Assembly: GCA_016181305.1 (NCBI GenBank)
Contig: JACOZN010000014.1
Location: 1 to 51,533 of the forward strand
Length of the DNA stretch: 51,533 nt
From: Candidatus Woesearchaeota archaeon
GTDB lineage: Archaea > Nanobdellota > Nanobdellia > Woesearchaeales > GW2011-AR4
Direction: 5' to 3'
Below are positions 40,002 through 48,803 of the stretch, piece after piece. The notes beneath the pieces were generated by a model. The model did not search any database. It was not told the DNA's origin and was given only the letters and a program-made list of their open reading frames with translations. Every line of letters starts with the position of its first letter. Within the stretch, counting starts at the first letter, position 1. Made by a program: the position numbers and the translations under genes.

Positions 40002-40817
40002 ATGGAAAAAGAATTAAGCCAAAAATACGAAAGAATGGGGAATGAAATAAAAAAGCTAGGCAGCGCAATAGTGGCTTTTTCAGGCGGAGTTGACAGCGCT
40101 TTAGTGCTTAAGGTTGCGCACGATGTTTTAGGAAGCCATGCTATTGCAGTTACTGCAGACAGCCCTTCATTGCCAAGAAGAGAACTCGAAGAAACAAAAA
40201 ACATTGCAAGGCAGATTGGTGCAAAACATTTAATCATAAATACTGAAGAAACTAAAAATCAAAACTACCTGAAAAACCCAAACAACAGATGCTATTACTG
40301 CAAGTCCGAGCTTTACACAAAGCTGAAATTGGTTTCCGAACAACTTGGCATCAAAAACATCCTAAATGGAACAAACTTCGATGATTTAGGCGATTATAGG
40401 CCAGGATTGAAAGCAGCGGATGAAAGTAATGTAATAAGCCCGCTGAAAGATGCAAAAATCACAAAAAATGAGGTAAGGCAACTGGCAAAAGAGCTTGGGC
40501 TAAAAATATGGGACAAGCCCTCCTCACCCTGCTTAAGTTCAAGAGTGCCATATGGAAGTGAAATAACAATGGAAAAACTGGCAATGATTGAAAAAGCTGA
40601 AAATTTCCTGAAAGATTTTGGGATAAAAGAGCTTAGGGTTAGGCATTTTGGAAATATGGCAAGGATTGAAGTAAACGAGGATAATAGAATAATAATAAAT
40701 AACAATTTTGGTTTAATAGAGAGAAAATTCAATCAAATAGGATTTGATGAGATAGAAATTACAAGCTTCAAAAGCGGGAATTTAAACTTGGTGCTGAATG
40801 TACGAGCAGAAAATTAG
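40002..40817 (+). CDS. larE: LarE, ATP-dependent sulfur transferase
   Basis: A 271-residue enzyme adding sulfur to the nickel-pincer nucleotide precursor. PP-loop FSGGVDSAL (26-34) binds ATP. Three cysteines are present: Cys97 and Cys100 (NRCYYCKSEL), and Cys177 in KPSSPCLSSRVPYG, at the position of the sulfur-donating Cys176 of the Lactobacillus enzyme. The three-Cys set fits LarE forms that bind an iron-sulfur cluster. The last ~60 residues form the C-terminal lid domain. Start at ATG 40002. Overlaps larB by 20 bp. Confidence 0.88.
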   Translation: MEKELSQKYERMGNEIKKLGSAIVAFSGGVDSALVLKVAHDVLGSHAIAVTADSPSLPRRELEETKNIARQIGAKHLIINTEETKNQNYLKNPNNRCYYCKSELYTKLKLVSEQLGIKNILNGTNFDDLGDYRPGLKAADESNVISPLKDAKITKNEVRQLAKELGLKIWDKPSSPCLSSRVPYGSEITMEKLAMIEKAENFLKDFGIKELRVRHFGNMARIEVNEDNRIIINNNFGLIERKFNQIGFDEIEITSFKSGNLNLVLNVRAEN

Positions 40818-41544
40818 GGAAGTAATGCACGGGGTAAAAAATAAGAAAATCAATGTAGACGAAGCTGTAAAAAAATTGAAGTTTATGCCGTTTGAGGACA
40901 TTGGCTTTGCAAAAATAGACCATCATCGTGCTTTGAGAAGGGGCTTTCCTGAAGTTGTTTTCTGCCAGAATAAGACAACTGAGCAAGTTGTTGCAATAGT
41001 CAAAAAATTAGCAGCCATCAATTCAAATATTCTGGCGACAAGGGCGACAGAAGAGATGTTCAATGAAGTTAAAAAGCATATTAGAAATGCGCAATACAAT
41101 AAAATTTCAAGGGCAATAATAATCCAAAATCAAAAAAATAAAATAAAAAAAAACGGCAAAATCCTTGTTCTGAGCGCAGGCACTTCCGACATGCCTGTTG
41201 CAGAGGAAGCGGCAGTCGTTGCAGAGGCAATGGGCAGCAGAGTGGAAAGAGTTTATGATGTTGGAGTCGCAGGATTGCACCGGTTATTAAGCAGCAAGGA
41301 AAAACTGGAAGAGGCAAATGCGCTTATTATTGTTGCAGGAATGGACGGTGTGCTGCCAAGTGTTGTATCAGGATTGTTCGGCAAGCCTATAATTGCAGTG
41401 CCGACTTCGGTTGGCTATGGCGCTTCATTCAAGGGCATTGCGCCATTGCTTACAATGCTAAATTCCTGCTCACCAGGGGTTGTTGTAGTAAACATTGACA
41501 ATGGGTTTGGAGCAGGGTATTTTGCCAGCATGATAAATAAATAA
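40798..41544 (+). CDS. larB: LarB, nicotinate adenine dinucleotide carboxylase/hydrolase
   Basis: A 248-residue enzyme of nickel-pincer cofactor synthesis that carboxylates the pyridinium ring and cleaves the dinucleotide. The C-terminal PurE-like domain shows LVLSAGTSDMPVAEEAAVVA, VYDVGVAGLHRLL, IIVAGMDGVLPSVVSGL, VPTSVGYGASFKG and NSCSPGVVVVNIDNGFGAG. ATG 40798 lies inside the end of larE, indicating coupled translation. It is followed by larC after two bases. Confidence 0.9.
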   Translation: MYEQKIREVMHGVKNKKINVDEAVKKLKFMPFEDIGFAKIDHHRALRRGFPEVVFCQNKTTEQVVAIVKKLAAINSNILATRATEEMFNEVKKHIRNAQYNKISRAIIIQNQKNKIKKNGKILVLSAGTSDMPVAEEAAVVAEAMGSRVERVYDVGVAGLHRLLSSKEKLEEANALIIVAGMDGVLPSVVSGLFGKPIIAVPTSVGYGASFKGIAPLLTMLNSCSPGVVVVNIDNGFGAGYFASMINK

Positions 41545-41546
41545 AA

Positions 41547-42719
41547 ATGAAAACAGCATACTTTGATTGTTTCAGCGGAATCAGCGGCGACATGATAATT
41601 GGAGCTTTGATAGATTTGGGACTAAATTTTGATTTTCTAAAAAAAGAATTGGGAAAATTGAATTTAAAAGGATATAAAATTGAATCAAAAAAGATTGTCA
41701 AAAACGGCATTCCATCAATAAAATTTGACTTGATTGGAGATCATAGGCATCATGGCGAAAGGAATCTGAAGGAAATCAACAAAATAATTGATAACTCTAA
41801 ATTGGACAATGAATTAAAGAATACAATTAAAAAAATATTCCTTAAAATAGCAACTGCAGAGGCAAAAATACACAGAAAGCCGATTGATAAAATCCATTTT
41901 CACGAGATTGGGGCAATTGACACAATAATTGATGTCGCTGGCGCCGTTATAGGATTTAAAAAACTCGGAATAGGAAAGATTTACTGCTCAAAGCTGAACG
42001 TCGGCACGGGGTTTGTCAAGTTTTCGCATGGAAAATTCCCGGTGCCTGCGCCTGCAACTGCTGAAATCCTGAAGAATGTGCCCATTTACAATAATGGAAT
42101 TGAAGCAGAGCTTGTTACCCCAACAGGCGCCGCTATAATAACAGATTTTGCAGAAAGATTTGGAGAAATGCCTGCAATGAAGGTTGAGAAAATCGGCTGC
42201 GGCGCTGGAACTAAAGATTTGGAGCAGCCGAATGTATTAAGGGTTTTTTACGGCGAATTGGAAGCTGGCAAAAATGAAGTAATAAACATAATAGAAGCAA
42301 ACATTGACAACATGAATCCTGAGATTTATCCTTATGTTATTGAAAAGCTGATGGAAAACGGCGCTTTGGATGCTTACTTAACCAACATTCTTATGAAAAA
42401 AGGCAGGCCTGCCGTAAAACTGAGCGTTTTGTGCGAAATAAAAGAGACTGACAAATTGTGCAGTATAATTTTCAGCGAGACTGCAACTCTTGGAGTCAGG
42501 ATTTTTAGCGCTGAAAAGAGAAAATTGGATAGGGAGATTAAAACAATAAAAACAAATTATGGAAATGTAAGGGTTAAAATATCTAAATTAAACAATCAGA
42601 TTCAAAATGTCATGCCTGAATATGAGGATTGCGCGAGGATTGCTAAAAAACATAAAATTCCGCTGAAGAGGGTTTACGTTATGGTAAAAAGAATACTTAA
42701 GCAGCCTTATCAATCTTAA
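41547..42719 (+). CDS. larC: LarC, nickel insertion cyclometallase
   Basis: A 390-residue protein inserting nickel into the pincer nucleotide with CTP. Signatures: AYFDCFSGISGDMIIGALID at the N-terminus, KIHFHEIGAIDTIIDVAGA, LVTPTGAAIITD, GCGAGTKDLEQPNVLRV, EANIDNMNPE, and the RPAVKLSVLCE region. In Lactobacillus the gene needs a ribosomal frameshift between larC1 and larC2; here it is one frame. Last gene of the nickel operon. The final 23 bp overlap the convergent nucleotidyltransferase gene. No LarA gene is within the window. Confidence 0.9.
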   Translation: MKTAYFDCFSGISGDMIIGALIDLGLNFDFLKKELGKLNLKGYKIESKKIVKNGIPSIKFDLIGDHRHHGERNLKEINKIIDNSKLDNELKNTIKKIFLKIATAEAKIHRKPIDKIHFHEIGAIDTIIDVAGAVIGFKKLGIGKIYCSKLNVGTGFVKFSHGKFPVPAPATAEILKNVPIYNNGIEAELVTPTGAAIITDFAERFGEMPAMKVEKIGCGAGTKDLEQPNVLRVFYGELEAGKNEVINIIEANIDNMNPEIYPYVIEKLMENGALDAYLTNILMKKGRPAVKLSVLCEIKETDKLCSIIFSETATLGVRIFSAEKRKLDREIKTIKTNYGNVRVKISKLNNQIQNVMPEYEDCARIAKKHKIPLKRVYVMVKRILKQPYQS

Positions 42720-43359
42720 GACCGCATACTTCTGCTACAAAATCCGAAACCATTTGAATTGATTGTCCCTTATAGTTAAAAAACGTTATTTTGTTTAGTT
42801 TATAGGTATTTTTCAATCTGATGTAAGCATCCTCGTACCTTTCTACAATAGGCATAATTTCTTCATGTCCATTTTGAATAATCCTATTTGTTGCCCGAAA
42901 AATTAATGGCAAACTCTTGTCAAACGAGTCCTCTCTGACCCCAATTCTTGGAAATTGTTGCACATGATGCAGGAACCCATACCATGGAGTTTTTAGATAA
43001 TTGTCACCATAAATCATTTTGTAACGGTTAACTAAAAAATCATTATCAGGGAAAAAATCAGCAGTTAACAAAATTCCATCCAGACCTATACTATCATCTG
43101 GTAAATCATCAAGGTCCCATGGCATTTTCTCTGCTTTGTCTCTTCTGCCTGAAAAATCTAATTCTAAATTCCATTTATCATATTTGGATTTAATAAAATC
43201 AATGACTTCTTTTGCATACTGTGGTGCGCATGTAAATGGAATAATACTTCCATGTGTAAAAAGCGTAAAATCTATATCGTTAGCCGATTTTGGTAAATAG
43301 ATAAATGAACCAAAAACTGCTATTTTATTTCCTTCACTAAAAAATTGTTCAAGCGGCAT
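42697..43359 (-). CDS. Nucleotidyltransferase-fold protein
   Basis: A 220-residue protein with a pol-beta-type nucleotidyltransferase signature near the N-terminus: AVFGSFIYLPKSANDIDF, i.e. Gly-Ser, nine residues, Asp-x-Asp. A third carboxylate may be LELDF. The rest is not recognised. Such proteins occur as minimal nucleotidyltransferase toxins or antitoxins, CCA-like or antibiotic-modifying enzymes; size and single domain do not decide. No HEPN partner lies next to it. Its end overlaps the larC end by 23 bp, and its codon usage is unlike larC. Confidence 0.55.
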   Translation of the reverse strand: MPLEQFFSEGNKIAVFGSFIYLPKSANDIDFTLFTHGSIIPFTCAPQYAKEVIDFIKSKYDKWNLELDFSGRRDKAEKMPWDLDDLPDDSIGLDGILLTADFFPDNDFLVNRYKMIYGDNYLKTPWYGFLHHVQQFPRIGVREDSFDKSLPLIFRATNRIIQNGHEEIMPIVERYEDAYIRLKNTYKLNKITFFNYKGQSIQMVSDFVAEVCGLKIDKAA

Positions 43360-43408
43360 AAAGCCTAGATTATAGAATATTCTTTAAAAATATATGCCAA
43401 GAAACCTA

Positions 43409-45085
43409 TTAAACCCCCTCAAACATCTTAGCAACCTTTTCCTTTCCCAAAGCAAGTATAAAAGGCGCCAGTTTCGGTCCTCTTTCCTTGTTCAGCAAAA
43501 CTTTGTAAGCTGCCTCGAAAAACTCGGTGTTCTTTATGCCAAATTCCTTGCATATGCTGTAAAACTCATTGAACAGCGATTTCTCGTCCCATTCTTGTTT
43601 TTTTAATTTTTCAGCCAGCAGATGCAATGCGTCATTTTGCTTTTGATTCAAATCAATATTGTCAGGAACTTTGTGCTGCAGCTTGAACCTGAACTGCTCC
43701 TCTGCAAACTCCTCAACCCATTTCTTTGCAAAAGCAAGCCTTTCTTTTATGCAGTCAATGCCGGATTTTGATGCCTTTTCCGGCAGTTGCCCCGTATTTT
43801 TCAGTGACTCAAAAATCAGCTTTTCGTCCTCAAAAATCTGCACAAGCATCGAAGCATGCAGAAAGCTCACCTGTGGAGGCATTCTTTCAGGTAATTTTCC
43901 TACATGGCTCATCTGATATATTCTTTTCTGCCTTGCATTTTCCTTTTCTCCTAAGTCTTCTTTGCCAAAATAAGCCCTTTCTGCCTGGTCGTACCTTTCA
44001 TAAAGCAGAATCAGGTCATTTGTATAAGGGTCAAAGTCGATGGCTGCGTTTGGCCTTGTTCTTATCAGCAAAAACCTCAGCATTTTTGCAGGAGCATAGT
44101 TTATTGATTCGGCAAACCCAAGCCCATGCCCTTTTGATGTGGACATCTTCTTGCCGCCGACTGTGAAGAATTCATAGCCCTGCCCTTCCTCGTAGCCGTT
44201 TGAAGGGTAAGGCGGCGGATAGTCAAATACATCAACAGAAACCCTGCACGCAACAGTCCTCGAGCCGTTCTGGGTAAAATGATCCTTGCCCGCCGTCTCT
44301 ACAATAACCTGCTTTGTGAGCCATTTTGCAGCCCATTCAACTTTCCATGGAAACTTGCCGTTGCCGCTGTAGGGAGAAATCCAGCCTTTATGGCCGCAGC
44401 CTTTAGCCCATTTTACGACATCGTTCCTGCATTCAAAATAAATCATCTCCTTCTTTGAGTCCCATTCAATTGCCAATGTTGTTGCTATCCTGCTGCATTT
44501 CGGGCATTTTACATTGAATGGAAGCTTGCTTGCCATAGCCGCTTCTTCGCCGTACAAGTCAGCGTAAATTTTCTGGATTTTGCCTGCATTGTCAAGCGCT
44601 ATTTTTATCGTCTTGTTGAAAGAGCCTTTTTCATACTCGTGCCCGGTGCTTTCAAGCTCTGCCTCAATCCCGAATTCAGGGAACAAGTCGGTGCACTGCC
44701 TGAAGAAATAGTCGCCAAAGCTTTTGTAGCCTTTTACAGGGCTCGGTATGTGCCTGAAAGGCACGCCCATATATTTCTCATTATCCTCCTTTGAAAGCTC
44801 TTTTGCCGGCCTGTCCAATGGGTCCATGTCATCGCTGCTCAGGATAAACCTTGCCTTTACACCCTTGTCCCTTAGCGCCTTTGCGATTGCGTCGCTTATT
44901 ATCCAGCCCCTTCCAGAGCCTATGTGGATTGTGCCAGAAGGCGTTTTCTCATCCATCACAATAAATCCATGCTTTTTTGTGAGCTCTTTCAAAAGCGGCG
45001 TTTTCTCCACCCTTTCAATTACATCATCAGCTATAGAATCAGCCCAGAAGATGTCTTCAAAAGTTTTCCCGTCCTTATTTTGCAT
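43409..45085 (-). CDS. lysS: Lysyl-tRNA synthetase, class I
   Basis: A 558-residue class I enzyme charging tRNA-Lys, the form used by many archaea and a few bacteria. The HIGH-type motif is TPSGTIHIGSGRG (near residue 48) and the KMSKS-type motif is KKMSTSKGHG. A zinc insertion has CPKC plus later cysteines (FECRND, GCGHKGW). The C-terminal helical domain binds the anticodon. It starts leaderless at 45085: a TATA-like box (RC of about 45107-45118) precedes. Close to, but not in, the lysine operon. Confidence 0.93.
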   Translation of the reverse strand: MQNKDGKTFEDIFWADSIADDVIERVEKTPLLKELTKKHGFIVMDEKTPSGTIHIGSGRGWIISDAIAKALRDKGVKARFILSSDDMDPLDRPAKELSKEDNEKYMGVPFRHIPSPVKGYKSFGDYFFRQCTDLFPEFGIEAELESTGHEYEKGSFNKTIKIALDNAGKIQKIYADLYGEEAAMASKLPFNVKCPKCSRIATTLAIEWDSKKEMIYFECRNDVVKWAKGCGHKGWISPYSGNGKFPWKVEWAAKWLTKQVIVETAGKDHFTQNGSRTVACRVSVDVFDYPPPYPSNGYEEGQGYEFFTVGGKKMSTSKGHGLGFAESINYAPAKMLRFLLIRTRPNAAIDFDPYTNDLILLYERYDQAERAYFGKEDLGEKENARQKRIYQMSHVGKLPERMPPQVSFLHASMLVQIFEDEKLIFESLKNTGQLPEKASKSGIDCIKERLAFAKKWVEEFAEEQFRFKLQHKVPDNIDLNQKQNDALHLLAEKLKKQEWDEKSLFNEFYSICKEFGIKNTEFFEAAYKVLLNKERGPKLAPFILALGKEKVAKMFEGV

Positions 45086-45213
45086 AGGGCAAAAAAATGC
45101 AAGACATTATATAAAGATTTTGGAAATTTTAAAACTATGGTTAAAATATCAGAACACAAAAAGGCAGCTAATTTATTGGATTTAGTTTTCTATCGCGAGT
45201 AAAAATAATTGTG

Positions 45214-46332
45214 CTATCTCACTGAACTTGGATGTCGAATCCCGCCAGGAAGATATAACAGATCCCATCCGATATTACTGGCAGTGATGTCCACGCCAGC
45301 ACCCGGGGCTTTTATTAAAATGGGGTATTCTTTATAACGTGTTGAATAAATTTCTATTTGATTCAAAGTCCCCTTAAGCCTTCCAAGATCGCTATCTTTT
45401 GGGACCTCTTTGAGGGAAAGCTCTACTTTTGGTGTTCCACTGTCAACCTCCATTACTGCGGGATATCTGAGCACCATGCCCCTTTCACGAGCCTTTACGA
45501 TTCTTTCAGCAAACATTTCATCCAGTTCTCCTTTGGCCCTTTCCATAAAATCTTCTATACTTTCTCCGGCAACAAAATATTCCTTTGGAATAAAAGGGTC
45601 CATTTTGATATCTTCTAAACCTACATTATAACCTGCTGTTCTTGCCAGAACAATAACCTTTCTTGCCACGTCCAATCCATTAAGATCTTCCCTTGGATCA
45701 GGCTCTGTATAACGCCCTCTCGCTTCTGCAAGAGCTTCAGAAAATTTTATTTCTTCCATCCTCCAAGGTATATAATTAAGTGTGCCTGAAAAACATCCCT
45801 CTATTTTATGCAATCTATCGCCTAAATATAGTGAATCACGCAAAAAATCTACTGCCCCTGCACCAGCCATGACAGAGCACCTATAACCATACATCGTGGG
45901 GTCTTCTGTAAGCTGCTTGAAGACAGCATAATGGGACAAGGCAGTTGGATTTTTATTTGCGGTTGCTATGCCATAATGTGTCCTTCCAAGCACCTCTAAA
46001 TGAAAGTGTGTCATTGGTTGAATAGCGTTGGTAGCATCTACAAAAACAAGCCTGCTAGAATTTTGGCGATAGTTTCTATCAACATCCTCAACAAGCTCTC
46101 CAAGGTTTATAAATCTTTGAGTACCTTGGTAGTTTTTGGCTCTAAAAGAAGCTATTTGCTGCTTGGAAAGCCCCTCTGGAGAGAAAACAAAATTAGTCTT
46201 TGAAGCCAAACCAACTATTCTTTCAAACTGCCCGGGGTTACAAGGATTAACGCCGCCATTCTCTAAAATCTGATTGATAAAAGTTCCCCCTACATTTCCG
46301 GTAGCGCCGATTATAAATAAATCCTGAATCAT
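45214..46332 (-). CDS. hom: Homoserine dehydrogenase
   Basis: A 372-residue enzyme reducing aspartate semialdehyde to homoserine. The Rossmann start is FIIGATGNVGGTFI. The middle has GIATANKNPTALS, VMAGAGAVDFLRDSL, the catalytic-domain block GCFSGTLNYIPW and EPDPREDLNGLDVARKVIVL. Near the end is IKAPGAGVDITASNIGWDLL. There is no fused aspartokinase or ACT domain. Leaderless start at 46332 (TATA-like RC of 46350-46362). It follows the aspartate-family operon on the same strand but has its own promoter and a different codon preference. Confidence 0.87.
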   Translation of the reverse strand: MIQDLFIIGATGNVGGTFINQILENGGVNPCNPGQFERIVGLASKTNFVFSPEGLSKQQIASFRAKNYQGTQRFINLGELVEDVDRNYRQNSSRLVFVDATNAIQPMTHFHLEVLGRTHYGIATANKNPTALSHYAVFKQLTEDPTMYGYRCSVMAGAGAVDFLRDSLYLGDRLHKIEGCFSGTLNYIPWRMEEIKFSEALAEARGRYTEPDPREDLNGLDVARKVIVLARTAGYNVGLEDIKMDPFIPKEYFVAGESIEDFMERAKGELDEMFAERIVKARERGMVLRYPAVMEVDSGTPKVELSLKEVPKDSDLGRLKGTLNQIEIYSTRYKEYPILIKAPGAGVDITASNIGWDLLYLPGGIRHPSSVR

Positions 46333-46404
46333 AGCCCGTTGTTTTGGCTATGTTTTTATAAATGTTACTAATTTTGAGTAGCAAAGTAAAGGCAGAAAGC
46401 ATAA

Positions 46405-47484
46405 TTACTTCAGATACCCCTTCACCTTCAGCAGCTCTGCCAGCAGTATTGCTCCGCCAGCAGCGCCCCTAATGGTATTGTGCGACAATGCAACGAATTT
46501 CCAGCCAAATAAGCTGTCTTTTCTGAGCCTTCCAAATGTTATTCCCATGCCATGCTCAAAATCCCTGTCAAGCCTTGTCTGTGGGCGGTTCTCATCTGCA
46601 ATGTACTTAATAAATTGCTCTGGAGCACTGGGCAAATGCAGACGTGCAATAGGATTTTTATAGCCTTCAACTGCTTTTATGAACTGCTTTTCAGTTATTT
46701 TCCTGCCTAACTGGATTTCAACGCTTGCCATGTGCCCGTCTTCAACTGGCACTCTTATGCATGTCGCGGATATTTCAGGAATTTTTGCCAATATCAATTT
46801 CCCGTTTGCAATTTTTCCCAGTATTTTCATCGGCTCTTTCTCTGATTTTTCCTCCTCATTTTTTATGAATGGCATTACATTGCCTTCCATTTCAGGCCAC
46901 GCTTCCAATGTCTTGCCTGCTCCTGAAACAGCCTGCAGCGTTGTAACTATGACTTTCCTTGGCTTGAACCTTTCCAGTGCCCTGATTATCGGAACGTATG
47001 ACTGAATCGAGCAGTTTGGCTTGACAGCTATAAAACCCCTTTTCCACTTTCTTTTCCTGCGCTGAATATCAATCAACTTCACATGCTCTGGATTAATCTC
47101 CGGGATGGCCATAGGTACATCTTCTGTCCATCTGTGCGCAGAGTTGTTTGACACAACAGGAATGCCTCTTGAAGCATAAGCTTCCTCTATCGCCTGTATT
47201 TTTTGCTTGTCCATGTCAAGCGCTGAAAACACAAAATCAACTTGTCTGCATATTTCATCAATATCTTCTTCAACTCTTCTTACAATCAGCTTGCCAATAT
47301 CCTCAGGAACTTCAGTCTGCATTTTCCACCTGCCTTTTACAGCCTCAGCATAAGTTTTCCCGGCAGAGCTTGGAGATGCAGCTGCACAAACCACTTCAAA
47401 CCATGTATGATTCTGAAGCAATTCAACAAACCTCTGCCCCACCATTCCGGTTGCGCCCAAAATCCCGGCTTTTAGCTTCACCAT
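46405..47484 (-). CDS. asd: Aspartate-semialdehyde dehydrogenase
   Basis: A 359-residue enzyme that reduces aspartyl phosphate to aspartate semialdehyde, of the archaeal/fungal type. N-terminal nucleotide site GILGATGMVGQRFVELL. The nucleophile is the Cys in VKPNCSIQSYV, with SGAGKTLEAWPEM and ISATCIRVPVEDGHMASVE following as in the subfamily. Three bases after lysC, which makes its substrate. Its product feeds both hom and dapA encoded here. Confidence 0.93.
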   Translation of the reverse strand: MVKLKAGILGATGMVGQRFVELLQNHTWFEVVCAAASPSSAGKTYAEAVKGRWKMQTEVPEDIGKLIVRRVEEDIDEICRQVDFVFSALDMDKQKIQAIEEAYASRGIPVVSNNSAHRWTEDVPMAIPEINPEHVKLIDIQRRKRKWKRGFIAVKPNCSIQSYVPIIRALERFKPRKVIVTTLQAVSGAGKTLEAWPEMEGNVMPFIKNEEEKSEKEPMKILGKIANGKLILAKIPEISATCIRVPVEDGHMASVEIQLGRKITEKQFIKAVEGYKNPIARLHLPSAPEQFIKYIADENRPQTRLDRDFEHGMGITFGRLRKDSLFGWKFVALSHNTIRGAAGGAILLAELLKVKGYLK

Positions 47485-47486
47485 TT

Positions 47487-48803
47487 TTATCCAAAGTACT
47501 CCCTATGCAAAACTTTGACAGCTTTTTCCGCATCTTTGCCGTCTACAATAAAAGTGATATTGATTTGGGATGCCCCCTGCGATATCATCTCAACATTGAT
47601 GCCATCTTTTCCAAGCGTTGAAAAAGTTATGCCTGCAATTCCGGGTATTTGCCTCATGTTTTCGCCGACAACGCAGATTATTGCCTTGTTCTTTGCCATG
47701 TCAATATTGGCTATATCCTTTAATTTGCCCAAAATTGGCTCCAGATTGCCGTTGCCGTCTATTGTCAGCGACACGCTTACCTCGGATGTGGAGACGACAT
47801 CAACGCTTCTCTTGTGCTCGGCAAAAACATCAAAAAGCCTTGCCAGAAACCCGTATGCTCCAAGCATTCTTTTTGAGTCTACATTAATGCGGGTAACATT
47901 TTTCTTGCAGGCGATTGCCTTGACTGCCCTGTGGTTTTTGCCGGATTTTTTGAGTATGGTAGTGCCCTTGTTTTTCGGGTTAAATGAATTTAGCACCCTG
48001 ACTGGTATTCCCTTGTCCATTGCAGGCAGTATGGTTTTTGGATGCAGCACCTTGGCTCCAAAGTAAGCAAGCTCAGATGCCTCAGCAAACGATATTTTGT
48101 CAAGCGTCTTTGCGTTTTTGACTATCCTCGGGTCTGTTGACATAATCCCGTCAACATCAGTCCATATTTGAATCTCATCGGCATCAACCGCAGCGCCGAT
48201 AATTGCTGCCGTGTAGTCGGAGCCCCCCCTGCCCAGAGTTGTTATTTCGCCATTTTCAGTCTTTCCTATGAATCCAGTGATTACAGGAACAGCGTCAAGC
48301 TTTCTTATGCTGTTTTTTATCCTTGCATGCGATGCCTCAAGCGGCTCTGCGTTCCCAAATTCCGAGTTTGTCAAAAACCCCAAATCCCATGAGTCAAAAG
48401 CCCGTGCTTTAACTCCTATTTTATTGAGCTGAGCCGCAACAATTTTTGACGACATTCTCTCGCCAAATGACTGGAAGCAGTCAAGAAGCCTGCTGTCTGA
48501 CTTTTTATTCTTTGATTTTGATGCAAGATTTTCCAATTCTGCCATGTCATGCTCCAGCAATTCATTATTTAAACCCAATTGCCCAAGTATACCATAGTGT
48601 ATTTTTTTAATGTGCTCTAAAGCGGAATTTCCTTTTCCTTCTCGGCATTCATTTGCAAGCATTATCAATGCATCTGTCATTTTTGCCACTGCCGATACAA
48701 CCACAACAGGGCGCTTTTTTGCATTGGATTTGACTATCTTAGCAGTGTTTCTAATCCTTTCAGCACTTCCTACAGATGTCCCGCCGAATTTCATGATAAT
48801 CAT
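47487..48803 (-). CDS. lysC: Aspartokinase
   Basis: A 438-residue kinase opening the aspartate pathway. The start MKFGGTSVGSAERI (MIIMKFGG here) is the kinase signature. FQSFGERMSSKIVA, TLGRGGSDYTAA and WTDVDGIMSTDPRIV form the substrate and nucleotide sites. The last ~140 residues carry two ACT domains, expected sites of lysine or threonine feedback. Overlaps dapL by 4 bp (48800-48803) and precedes asd by three bases. Confidence 0.94.
   Translation of the reverse strand: MIIMKFGGTSVGSAERIRNTAKIVKSNAKKRPVVVVSAVAKMTDALIMLANECREGKGNSALEHIKKIHYGILGQLGLNNELLEHDMAELENLASKSKNKKSDSRLLDCFQSFGERMSSKIVAAQLNKIGVKARAFDSWDLGFLTNSEFGNAEPLEASHARIKNSIRKLDAVPVITGFIGKTENGEITTLGRGGSDYTAAIIGAAVDADEIQIWTDVDGIMSTDPRIVKNAKTLDKISFAEASELAYFGAKVLHPKTILPAMDKGIPVRVLNSFNPKNKGTTILKKSGKNHRAVKAIACKKNVTRINVDSKRMLGAYGFLARLFDVFAEHKRSVDVVSTSEVSVSLTIDGNGNLEPILGKLKDIANIDMAKNKAIICVVGENMRQIPGIAGITFSTLGKDGINVEMISQGASQINITFIVDGKDAEKAVKVLHREYFG

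Noticed and set aside
45137-45202. 21-residue ORF between lysS and hom with a TATA-like sequence 25 nt upstream
   Set aside because: The same TATA-like sequence is correctly placed for lysS on the other strand, and the peptide is too short to judge.
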